A stretch of DNA of 64,000 nucleotides from positions 62,001-126,000 of the forward strand of contig NZ_JAAOZT010000006.1 in assembly GCF_011947285.1 (NCBI RefSeq), given 5' to 3'. Positions 34,413 to 42,216 of this stretch are shown here, in pieces; the first letter of the stretch is position 1; the number at the start of each line of letters is the position of its first letter. The DNA is from Glaciimonas immobilis. Lineage in GTDB: Bacteria > Pseudomonadota > Gammaproteobacteria > Burkholderiales > Burkholderiaceae_D. Below the pieces are notes generated by a model. That model had not been told where the DNA came from. It searched no databases and saw only the letters and a program-made list of their open reading frames with translations. A program made the translations under genes and the position numbers.

Positions 34413-35102
34413 ATGTCAAATGTGAAACTTGCAAATATACGCGCCTGTGTTTTTGATGCATACGGTACGCTGTTTGACGTTAATAGTGCGGCCGAGCAGG
34501 TGCAGGACATTTTAGGTGAAATGTGGTTGCCGCTTGCGGAAGTCTGGCGAACCAAGCAGCTCCAGTACACCTGGCTGCGCAGTCTGACGGGACATCATGC
34601 GGACTTCTGGGAAGTGACGGGCGATGCGCTCGACTTTGCGCTAGACAGCGTTAAGCTGAGCGACCCCGATTTACGTGCCCGCTTGCTGGATCTTTATTTG
34701 CATCTACGTGCGTATCCCGAAGTAAAAGGTACGCTGTCGGCATTAAAAGCCAGCGGCCTTCGGTCCGCTATTTTATCGAATGGCTCGTCCGCGATGCTAT
34801 CGAGTGCCGTCACCAATGCAGGCATTGGTAGTTTACTGGACGCCGTGTTATCAGCGGATGAGGCTGGCGTATTTAAACCGCATCCGTCCGTATATCAACT
34901 GGCGGTGGATCAACTTGGCGTAGCGCCGAGCGAAATATGTTTTGTGTCTTCGAACGGTTGGGACGCCTATTCGGCTAAGGCATTTGGTTTTCAGGTTATA
35001 TGGTGTAACCGGTTTGGGCAGCCATCCGAGAGAATCCCCGCCACGCCTGACGGGCAGATTACGCATCTTACTGAATTGCTTGCCGCTGTTGGGGTGGAAT
35101 AG
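34413..35102 (+). CDS. Haloacid dehalogenase, type II
   Basis: 229-residue HAD-superfamily hydrolase. The nucleophile is Asp15 in FDAYGTLFD. Serine and asparagine of ILSNGSSAML, the lysine of GVFKPHPSVY and the acidic loop CFVSSNGWDAYSAKAFGFQVIW match (S)-2-haloacid dehalogenases, which hydrolyse 2-haloacids to 2-hydroxyacids. The length equals known type II enzymes. A TTGGAG site supports the ATG. A natural role may be on non-halogenated substrates. It is followed by repeats of ATAAGGCTCAC and a terminator. Confidence 0.85.
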   Translation: MSNVKLANIRACVFDAYGTLFDVNSAAEQVQDILGEMWLPLAEVWRTKQLQYTWLRSLTGHHADFWEVTGDALDFALDSVKLSDPDLRARLLDLYLHLRAYPEVKGTLSALKASGLRSAILSNGSSAMLSSAVTNAGIGSLLDAVLSADEAGVFKPHPSVYQLAVDQLGVAPSEICFVSSNGWDAYSAKAFGFQVIWCNRFGQPSERIPATPDGQITHLTELLAAVGVE

Positions 35103-35119
35103 CTTTTTTCAGCCTCACC

Positions 35120-35162
35120 GTAAGGCCACTATAAGGCTCACCATAAGGCTCAACATCGGCAT
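35120..35162. repeat. Degenerate tandem repeat after the dehalogenase stop
   Basis: A unit close to CATAAGGCTCAC occurs three times in imperfect form: CCGTAAGGCCAC, TATAAGGCTCAC and CATAAGGCTCAA. It resembles the other post-stop microduplications in the window. Confidence 0.6.
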
Positions 35163-35198
35163 CAGAAAAAGGGCGGACGCGGGCTGAAGGGCGTAAAA

Positions 35199-35224
35199 AA
35201 AAGCGACTGTTTCAGTCGCTTTTC
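35199..35224 (+). terminator. Intrinsic terminator after the dehalogenase gene
   Basis: Perfect 11-bp stem AAAAGCGACTG/CAGTCGCTTTT with a TTT loop (35199-35223). The A-run upstream makes it suitable for both directions. Confidence 0.85.
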
Positions 35225-35348
35225 TTAATTTTAGACCGGACGTGTTTTGCGCAATCCATTGAAGCATGTCAGAAAGTGCTTGACTGAATGTGGCTGTCCC
35301 TCGTCCTCGGCCCTTTGTCGTAGGCCTTTAACGCGACGGACCGAATTA

Positions 35349-35858
35349 TTAATACGCGCCCATAAAGTCACGCTTGCCGATTTCCACGCCATTGTGGCGC
35401 AAAATATTGTAGGCGGTGGTCACGTGGAACATGAATTGTGGCAAACCGTATTGCAACAAATAGACCTGACCGGTTAATTTCTTTTCTTTCGGCGTGCCTG
35501 GGCGTAATACGATTTCCAGATTTTCACTACCGTCGAACTGTGCTGGCGCCAGTTCGCTGATGAACGCTAAAGTTTTCTCAATACGCGTTTGCAGTTCAGC
35601 AAAGGTTTGCTCGTTATCGTCGTAGGCTGGCACCTCGATACCTGCCAGACGTGACGATACGCTTTTTGCGAAGTCGGCAGCGATCTGGACTTGACGCGTT
35701 AAAGCGAACATGTCGGGGAACAAGCGGGCTTGAAGAAATGCGTTGGCATCAATCTTCTTTTCGGTAGCGTGGGACTCAGCTTTTGCTAAAACGTCCCTGA
35801 GGCCAGTCAGCAATTGTTTAAATACTGGAATAGCGGTCGAGTACATTGAGATTGTCAT
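35349..35858 (-). CDS. DUF1993 family protein
   Basis: 169-residue helical soluble protein of the DUF1993 family (DinB-like fold): MTISMYSTAIPVFKQLLTGLRDVLAKAE, LFPDMFALTRQVQIAADFAKS and LPQFMFHVTTAYNILRHNGVEIGKRDFMG. The two conserved histidines of the DinB-like bundle appear in the C-terminal part (FHVTTAYNILRHNG). No function is known. It is monocistronic. Confidence 0.82.
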   Translation of the reverse strand: MTISMYSTAIPVFKQLLTGLRDVLAKAESHATEKKIDANAFLQARLFPDMFALTRQVQIAADFAKSVSSRLAGIEVPAYDDNEQTFAELQTRIEKTLAFISELAPAQFDGSENLEIVLRPGTPKEKKLTGQVYLLQYGLPQFMFHVTTAYNILRHNGVEIGKRDFMGAY

Positions 35859-35973
35859 TTTTTAGCTCTTGGTGGGTGAAGTCTATTTTGAAAGTGTCGA
35901 AAGTATAGCCCGTTCACAGAAGACGCGATGAAAACCCTCTCAAACTCAACCAGTAAACCTTTTAAATTGAGCG

Positions 35974-36882
35974 CTAGTCGGGCGCCGCAGCGGACGTTCC
36001 GAAAAAATGCAGCAGTGCTGCCACTACTTCGGCTGGCGCCTCACGCTGGGGGAAGTGGCCCACGCCTGCCAGCAACAGGCGTTCATACGGGCCGCGAAAG
36101 AAAACCTCTTTGCCCAGACCGGTGTCCGGATGGTTGGCACCATCTGCCGCACCGTGCAGCAACAGCGTGGGCACTTCCAGTACCGGCGCGGGATTAAGTC
36201 GGCATTCGTCCTGTATATGGCGCGGGTCGCCAGGCGCATGGCCCCAGCGCTGCCGGTACGAGTGCAAGGTGATGTCGGCCCAGTCGGCGTTCTCGAAAGC
36301 CTGCGCCGTGGCTTCAAACTCTTCCGTCTGGTACCAGCCTTGCGGCGACCAGGTGTCCCACATAATGCGGGCGAAATGTCGTCCGTCTTCGCGCACCGTG
36401 CGTTCGCCGCGGGGTGTCGCCATGTACCAGTGGTACCAGTAGTTGCGCGCCTGCTGAAGGCTGAGTGCCTGCGCGGGATCGTTCGTGCCATAAGCCACCG
36501 ACATCATTACCAGGTGGCTGGCTACCTCGGGGCGCAAGCCGCAGGCAATGGCTACAGCGCGTGCGCCCCAATCGTGTCCGACCAGTGCTGGCCGCTTCAG
36601 GCCGAGCGCGTCGATGAACTCCAGCAGATCGCACCCCAGTGCGGCGAGCTGTCCGGTGCGCGGCGTGTCGTCACTCAGAAAGCGTGTGGGCAGAAAACCG
36701 CGCAAGGCAGGCACCAGCACCCGCCAGCCTGCCTGGGCCAGTCCCGGGGCGACAGCCGACCAACAGCGGATACTGTCGGGCCAGCCATGGAGCAGCACCA
36801 CGGTGCGGCTGCCGGATGGGTTCCACTCTTTATAGCCTACTCGCAGTAATGTGGTGTCTATGCTCTTCAAGGTCGGTGTGAT
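35974..36882 (-). CDS. Alpha/beta hydrolase (haloalkane dehalogenase/epoxide hydrolase-like), GC-rich
   Basis: Alpha/beta hydrolase of about 300 residues: VLLHGWPDSIRCWSAVAPG, the nucleophile elbow GHDWGARAVAI (Asp nucleophile), and a late His in GVGHFPQRE. An aspartate nucleophile in this place fits epoxide hydrolases and haloalkane dehalogenases. The gene is visibly GC-richer than its neighbours, with high-GC third positions, suggesting recent acquisition. A conventional start is TTG at 36870. However, a perfect AGGAG lies six bases before an in-frame ATC codon at 36882, where an ATG would be ideal, so either a mutated start or AUC initiation is possible. Confidence 0.75.
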   Translation of the reverse strand: MTPTLKSIDTTLLRVGYKEWNPSGSRTVVLLHGWPDSIRCWSAVAPGLAQAGWRVLVPALRGFLPTRFLSDDTPRTGQLAALGCDLLEFIDALGLKRPALVGHDWGARAVAIACGLRPEVASHLVMMSVAYGTNDPAQALSLQQARNYWYHWYMATPRGERTVREDGRHFARIMWDTWSPQGWYQTEEFEATAQAFENADWADITLHSYRQRWGHAPGDPRHIQDECRLNPAPVLEVPTLLLHGAADGANHPDTGLGKEVFFRGPYERLLLAGVGHFPQREAPAEVVAALLHFFGTSAAAPD

Positions 36883-37672
36883 GGCGTGCTCCTTTTTTGG
36901 GTTTGTTTTTTGCTTTTAGTTGCCGAATTTTTGCCATCTTCACAGTCGCGCATGACCTGTTCAGCGAACGCGTAGGCTGCCGCTCACGTCCGGCACCGAG
37001 CCATTGATGCAGGCAGACTGAGTACGCATTATATTGCCCGCCACCGGACGCCAGCCGAAGTAATGTGATAAAAAATCAAGTAAACGTATGTGTAAGTTAA
37101 TGTATGCGCAAGTCAAATTATGCGCAAGTTAAATTATGTCCAAGTTAAATTATGCGCAAAGTAAGGGCTGTTAAAAAGGCTGGCGTTCTTGCCGGTCACC
37201 CCGGCGGAAAAGTTCAGGAATTTGGCTTATGTGCTCGGGCAGTTCGTTTTTTTTTCTGGTAATGAGCAGCGAGCTTTGCCGGAGGATCGTCATTGATCAG
37301 TGCACACGTTATTTGCAGGCAGATGCGCCGCGCGGGAAGTCCACCGCATTTGTTGGCGCTTGCACCTTGTACGTTCGGGCGTTGATGATGTGGTTGAGCG
37401 CAGATTCTGCCATCGCTGTCGAAATCGGCTCATTGACTTATTGCGCTTTACGCAGGCAAGGACTGACGTTTAATGCCTTGGATATACGCCCAAAGAACGC
37501 GCAATCGATAGTGAATAACTCAGCTATGAGCTAAGAAGCGCCGATACGTCCAGAAGCGGATGAATTTTTGGTGAGTGTTACGAGGCAATCAATAAATCAC
37601 GATTACTTTGCCTTATGGAAGGTAAAGTAATCGGAGCTTGGACGCTAAGCGTTGTAGCGGCCAATTAACCTG
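36883..37672. other. Intergenic region with tandem repeats upstream of the GC-rich hydrolase
   Basis: 790 bases. The segment near 36960-37060 is GC-rich and may belong to the same acquired piece as the hydrolase. Then comes the five-unit tandem array at 37087-37166. An open frame at 37229-37534 was judged not convincing. No RNA gene is seen. Confidence 0.45.
37087..37166. repeat. 16-bp tandem array, five units
   Basis: Unit TATGCGCAAGTTAAAT occurs in five adjacent copies with one or a few changes each (positions 37087, 37103, 37119, 37135 and 37151). The array has no obvious coding role. A copy-number-variable locus is possible. Confidence 0.85.
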
Positions 37673-39478
37673 CTATTTTCCCCAACTGTCTTTGAGTGTG
37701 ACTGTCCGGTTAAACACGGGCTTTCCTGCAATGCTATCTATCCTGTCCGCGACAAAATAACCGTGACGCTCAAATTGATAACGCTCGTCCGGTAATGCTG
37801 CGGACATGCCCGGCTCCAGATAGGCGGTTACCACTTCTTTGGAGTGAGGATTTAGCGCAAGTTTAAAGTCTTTGCCGCCAGCGTCGGGATGCGGGTCGCT
37901 GAACAAGCGGTCGTACAAACGCACTTCCGCCTCCAGCGCATGCGCTACGCTGATCCAGTGAATATTGCCTTTTACCTTGTAGTTGGCGCTGCCTTCAGTG
38001 CCGCTTTTGCTATCCTCGAAATAATTGCAATGGACGGCGCTGACGTTGCCGTCAGCATCTTTGTCGAAACCGGTACATTCAACGACGTAACCGTGGCGCA
38101 ACCGCACCCTGCTACCGGCCTTATCTTCCGTGGGCGGCGTCAGTCGGAAATAACCTTTGACCGGAGTTTCCATGAAATCTTCCCGTTCTATCCAGACGTT
38201 TCTAGTAATAGGGAAGTGGCGCATGGCGGTGGCGTGCTCGGGGTGCGCCGGTGGGAAAACTGGCGCATGACATGCGACGCTCAGGTCTTCTGGGAAATTA
38301 TCGATGATCAGTTTTAGGGGACGCAAGACGGCGGTGGCGCGCGGGGCTTTGGGATCCAGATCTTCGCGCAACGCACCTTCAAGCGAACTCATGTCAATCC
38401 AGCCGTCAGACTTGGTCACGCCGGTGCGGTCGCAGAATAATTGCAGCGATTCCGGCGTGTAACCACGGCGACGGATGCCGACTAGCGTTGGCATGCGCGG
38501 ATCGTCCCAACCGTCCACAATCTGCTCATCCACCAATTGGCGTAGCTTACGCTTGCTGGTGACGACATAAGTAACGTTGAGGCGGGAAAATTCATATTGA
38601 TGCGGCACCGGTTTTTGCAAAAATCCACCATCGCTCAGTTTTTCCAGTATCCAGTCATAAAAAGGCCGGTGATCCTGAAACTCCAGGGTACAAATCGAAT
38701 GGGTAATATTTTCCAGCGCATCGGAGATCGGATGGGTGTAATCGTACATCGGATAGATGCACCAGGCGTCGCCGGTACGATGATGATGGGCGTGGCGGAT
38801 ACGGTAAATAGCCGGATCGCGCAAGTTCATGTTAGGCGACGCCATGTCGATTTTAGCGCGAACAATGTGCGTGCCGTCCTTGAACTCGCCCGCCTTCATG
38901 CGCCGGAACAACGCTAGTGACTCTTCTGGCGAGCGCGTACGGAATGGCGAATCCTTGCCGACTTCGCCAAAGTTGCCGCGATTGGTCGCCATATCGTCGG
39001 CGCTCTGACTGTCGACATAAGCCAGACCGGCAGTAATCAGATACTCGGCCATCAAATAAAGCTGGTCGAAGTAATCACTGGCGAAATACAGATGCTCGCC
39101 GGTGGTGTCATTCCAGTTAAAACCCAGCCACTTGACGCTATCAATAATCGTGTCGACGTATTCCTGTTCTTCTTTTTCGGGATTAGTGTCATCAAACCGC
39201 AAATGGCAACGACCAGCGTAATCACGTGCCAGTCCAAAGTTGACGCAAATCGCCTTGGCATGCCCGATATGCAGATAGCCGTTAGGCTCAGGCGGAAAAC
39301 GTGTTACCACCAATGGCAAAGGCTGTCCGTGACTGTCCTGACGGTTAGCATAGACGCCGCCGGTCATATCGGCTTCGATAATGGTGCGCAGGAAATTAGA
39401 CGGTGCCGCTACTGTCCCATTGTTAGCGGTGTGGGCGTAATTAACGTTAGGGAGATTGCTTTTGTTGTCGTTGCTCAT
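37673..39478 (-). CDS. glnS: Glutaminyl-tRNA synthetase
   Basis: 601-residue class I synthetase charging tRNA-Gln. The HIGH-type motif PEPNGYLHIGHAKAI, the FRTRSPEESLALFRRMKAG block and the MSK-type motif VTSKRKL are in normal order. In E. coli the last is VMSKRKL, so Thr replaces Met here. The C-terminal anticodon-binding beta-barrels are complete. ATG 39478 (MSNDNKSNL) is the start. A TTG 18 bases upstream is less likely. Gene content implies direct charging of tRNA-Gln rather than the amidotransferase route. It is monocistronic. Confidence 0.95.
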   Translation of the reverse strand: MSNDNKSNLPNVNYAHTANNGTVAAPSNFLRTIIEADMTGGVYANRQDSHGQPLPLVVTRFPPEPNGYLHIGHAKAICVNFGLARDYAGRCHLRFDDTNPEKEEQEYVDTIIDSVKWLGFNWNDTTGEHLYFASDYFDQLYLMAEYLITAGLAYVDSQSADDMATNRGNFGEVGKDSPFRTRSPEESLALFRRMKAGEFKDGTHIVRAKIDMASPNMNLRDPAIYRIRHAHHHRTGDAWCIYPMYDYTHPISDALENITHSICTLEFQDHRPFYDWILEKLSDGGFLQKPVPHQYEFSRLNVTYVVTSKRKLRQLVDEQIVDGWDDPRMPTLVGIRRRGYTPESLQLFCDRTGVTKSDGWIDMSSLEGALREDLDPKAPRATAVLRPLKLIIDNFPEDLSVACHAPVFPPAHPEHATAMRHFPITRNVWIEREDFMETPVKGYFRLTPPTEDKAGSRVRLRHGYVVECTGFDKDADGNVSAVHCNYFEDSKSGTEGSANYKVKGNIHWISVAHALEAEVRLYDRLFSDPHPDAGGKDFKLALNPHSKEVVTAYLEPGMSAALPDERYQFERHGYFVADRIDSIAGKPVFNRTVTLKDSWGK

Positions 39479-39672
39479 GAATGATGTTTTACGCAAGCAC
39501 TTTGCGAAATAAATATAGATGAAATCATTCTACCGTAGCGTGATGATTTGTCGGACGCTTTGTCGAATTCACCCTGATGTATTTTATAGGCGTAGGAGGT
39601 TATGAATGAATAATGCGCACACAAACGCTGTAAATCGCAGACAATTAACCGTCTCTAACTCAGGATGCAGGA

Positions 39673-40683
39673 ATGCCAACACAAGTGACACCAACTAGTC
39701 CGAACGTGGGCCAGAATGCTGGCATGCGCACTATGACGGTGCGTAACGCAGACCATCCCTCCATGCCGGTTGCCTTGTTTTATCCCAGCAAATCGCCGAC
39801 CAAAACAATGCGGTTGGGGCCATATGCGCCGGTTATGGCGTTTAACGGGGTGCCGGAGTTGCCATTAAAAGGTATTGTTTTAGTCTCCCATGGTTCAGGA
39901 GGAGGTCAGTTGGCCCACCATAATCTGGCAGTGCGATTGGCACAGAGCGGCTATCTGGTGGCTGCGCCACAACATCCCGGCGATAATTGGGAGGATCGGT
40001 CGCTTGTGCTTGCGGACGATTATTTTGCCGAACGCCCAAGACAATTGTCGCGTTTGCTGGACGCTTTGTTGATTGATCCGTTTTGGCGCGACGTTGTTGC
40101 AGGTCTGCAAGTCGGCGCTTTAGGACATTCCGTTGGCGGTTTCAGTGTCATAGCGCTAGCAGGAGGAATGGGCGACCCGCAACAAATGCTAAGGCACTGT
40201 GCCGCCACTGCCGACGACCAGTTGTTTTGCCAGTTGGTCGGCGATCCACACGGCCTGGCAGGCAGTAATGACCCTGACCTCGCAGTAAATAAAGCATCGG
40301 AAGCCGGATCTGCCGCCATAAACTTCGATGTGCAGGACAAGCGTATCCGTGCGGTATTTGCGATGGCGCCGCCCGGCGTAGCGTTTGCGGGGGACTCGCT
40401 GAAGCGCATAAAAGTGCCCTTGCGTATTATCACAGCCGAGAAGGATATCGTTTCGCCGCCAAAGTACCATGGCGACTGGCTCCGTGCGCGTTTACCGCAG
40501 GCAGCGTTTGAAGAAGTACCAAACGCGGGGCATTTTGCGTTCATGGCGCCGCCTGTGGCGCAACTAATGTCCGATGCAGGCAATCCGGGCGAAAATCCGC
40601 CGGGGTTTGACAGAGAACAGTATTTGCTAACGCTGGAGCAGCAGGTCGTGACGTTCTTCGATGAAAAAATTACCATGCGGTGA
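39673..40683 (+). CDS. Alpha/beta hydrolase, predicted dienelactone hydrolase family
   Basis: 336-residue hydrolase with GIVLVSHGSGGGQLAHHNLA (oxyanion region), the nucleophile elbow GHSVGGFS near residues 153-159 and the late acid/base blocks RIITAEKDIVSPPKYHGDW and GHFAFMAPP. This is the COG4188-type dienelactone hydrolase-like group. There is no signal peptide. An AGGA site precedes the ATG. The natural substrate is unknown. Confidence 0.75.
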   Translation: MPTQVTPTSPNVGQNAGMRTMTVRNADHPSMPVALFYPSKSPTKTMRLGPYAPVMAFNGVPELPLKGIVLVSHGSGGGQLAHHNLAVRLAQSGYLVAAPQHPGDNWEDRSLVLADDYFAERPRQLSRLLDALLIDPFWRDVVAGLQVGALGHSVGGFSVIALAGGMGDPQQMLRHCAATADDQLFCQLVGDPHGLAGSNDPDLAVNKASEAGSAAINFDVQDKRIRAVFAMAPPGVAFAGDSLKRIKVPLRIITAEKDIVSPPKYHGDWLRARLPQAAFEEVPNAGHFAFMAPPVAQLMSDAGNPGENPPGFDREQYLLTLEQQVVTFFDEKITMR

Positions 40684-40797
40684 GCTTGGTAGTAAGTTGA
40701 ATGGGATACAACGTGAAATGGTGCCACTAATGATGATTGCTAAATAAGTGTGCTGAAAAAGGGCACTTGATTGCTAGTCTAAACGAGAGAAAAAGTC

Positions 40798-41571
40798 ATG
40801 TGGCCCTATCCTAAAATTGTAGCGCATCGCGGTGGTGGCACCATGGCGCCAGAAAATACGCTGGCAGGCATACGCTGCGGACTGTCATACGGATTTCGTG
40901 CGGTGGAGTTTGATGTAATGCTGTCCTCCGATGGCGTACCGATATTGATGCACGATCCGGTGTTTGGACGCACTGTACGCGGCATGGGTAAGGTGGAGGC
41001 GTTCACCGCCGCGCAGCTATCGGCGATGGATGCCGGTAGTTGGTTTGGCTCGGCGTTCAGCGGCGTGCGGGTGTGCACCTTCGCACAAGCCATTGCGTTT
41101 TGTCGGCAACACGGGGTCTGGATGAACGTTGAAATCAAACCGGTTGAAGGCTATGAAGTCGAGACCGGCCATGTGGTAGCGCAGATGACGCAGGCGTGTT
41201 TTGTTGCAGAGGTTGCTGCGCATATTGCGGCACCCAGTGCCCTGACGGCGGCTAATTTACCTTTACTCTCATCGTTTTCGATGGAGGCATTGCGCGCCGC
41301 ACAAGTCGCGGCGGGGGCCATTCCGCGCGCCTGCTTAATGTCAACGATAGCGGATAACTGGTTACAACGATGTCAGGAAGTGGAGGCGGTTTCGGTACAT
41401 ACGAACCACAAATTTTTGTCTCCGGTGCAAGCGACGACCATTAAAGAATCGGGTTATGGTCTGTTTTGCTATACCGTGAATTCTTTAAAGCGGGCCGGAG
41501 AGATACTGGCGTGGGGTGTGGACGGGTTTTGTACTGATCGGATTGACTTGATTGCAGCGGATTTGGTGTAG
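40798..41571 (+). CDS. ugpQ: Glycerophosphodiester phosphodiesterase
   Basis: 257-residue cytoplasmic phosphodiesterase of the GDPD TIM-barrel family, hydrolysing glycerophosphodiesters to glycerol-3-phosphate and an alcohol. Diagnostic pieces are VAHRGGGTMAPENTLAG near the N terminus, EFDVMLSSDGVPILMHD with the metal ligands, and NVEIKP. The length and the lack of a signal peptide match UgpQ rather than the periplasmic GlpQ. No ugp transporter genes are adjacent. Confidence 0.88.
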   Translation: MWPYPKIVAHRGGGTMAPENTLAGIRCGLSYGFRAVEFDVMLSSDGVPILMHDPVFGRTVRGMGKVEAFTAAQLSAMDAGSWFGSAFSGVRVCTFAQAIAFCRQHGVWMNVEIKPVEGYEVETGHVVAQMTQACFVAEVAAHIAAPSALTAANLPLLSSFSMEALRAAQVAAGAIPRACLMSTIADNWLQRCQEVEAVSVHTNHKFLSPVQATTIKESGYGLFCYTVNSLKRAGEILAWGVDGFCTDRIDLIAADLV

Positions 41572-41777
41572 GGCGGTGGGAGCAGGCTATGCCAGAAAAC
41601 TGCAGCAAAAACCGCGGCAGAACTGGCGACGAGAAATTTAACGAATATTCTGTCAACCGTAAAGAACATTATCGCGTTAATTGATTGCAAGACACACTTA
41701 TGAGTGTAATATAGCAACTCAAGTGCTGAAGTCTGGTCGCATTAATTTTACTCAACGATGATGAAATGGAACGTGAA

Positions 41778-41993
41778 ATGAAAATCAATAAATTGTTAGC
41801 TGTTGTAATCGTCGCTGCTTTTGCTCTGCCTGTGATGGCACAAAATGCTCCAGCTATGCCAGCGCCTGCAGCAACAACGGCCGCGCCTGCAGCAACAATG
41901 GCCGCGCCTGCTAAGGCTGCCGCTAAGCCTGCGAAAAAGCACCACGCTAAAAAAATGTCTTCTACAGGAACGCCGGTAGATAAAGGTCATTAA
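41778..41993 (+). CDS. Small exported Ala/Pro/Lys-rich protein
   Basis: 71-residue protein starting MKINKLLAVVIVAAFALP with a signal peptide ending PVMAQ. It then has a repeat-like Ala/Pro/Thr segment (PAATTAAPAATMAAPAKAA) and a basic Lys/His tail ending PVDKGH. I use ATG 41778. A frame from 41766 adds four residues before the signal peptide. The mature part is low-complexity, similar in composition to acid-shock or phosphate-starvation-type small proteins, without proven relation. A strong terminator follows. Confidence 0.65.
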   Translation: MKINKLLAVVIVAAFALPVMAQNAPAMPAPAATTAAPAATMAAPAKAAAKPAKKHHAKKMSSTGTPVDKGH

Positions 41994-42054
41994 TCTGCAG
42001 TAGGCATGCGGTGTTTTGGCTTTAAAAAACAGTCTTAAACACGCTTTAGTTATC

Positions 42055-42089
42055 AAAAGCCCGTCAAAAGCAATTCTGACGGGCTTTTT
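42055..42089 (+). terminator. Intrinsic terminator before alaS
   Basis: A 12-bp stem AAAAGCCCGTCA/TGACGGGCTTTT with a 10-base loop, followed by T residues. It ends the small secreted protein transcript upstream of alaS. Confidence 0.9.
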
Positions 42090-42093
42090 CCAT

Positions 42094-42125
42094 TAAGCGC
42101 ATGAAGCGCATGAAGCGCATGATAA
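42094..42125. repeat. 9-bp tandem repeat AAGCGCATG
   Basis: Three consecutive copies of AAGCGCATG (with a partial fourth, ATAAGC) lie between the terminator and the alaS promoter. Confidence 0.8.
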
Positions 42126-42134
42126 GCAGCCGGA

Positions 42135-42163
42135 TGAAATGGGTGGCTCGGATCACGTATAAT
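42135..42163 (+). promoter_or_regulatory. Possible alaS promoter
   Basis: A TATAAT -10 box at 42158-42163 lies 54 bases before the alaS ATG. A weak TGAAAT at 42135 has 17-base spacing. The -10 match is exact, the -35 poor. Confidence 0.45.
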
Positions 42164-42216
42164 CAGGGCTTTGCAAATTAACACTTCCCTTGCACGTCTT
42201 TTTTTCGCCCAAGAAC

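Noticed and set aside
36960-37060. Possible SDR C-terminal remnant on the minus strand in the GC-rich flank
   Set aside because: Only a few residues resemble SDR ends (NGSVPDVSG), too little to call a pseudogene.
37229-37534. 101-codon open frame between the hydrolase and glnS
   Set aside because: No ribosome-binding site, no recognisable motif, and unusual residue use. It is probably chance.
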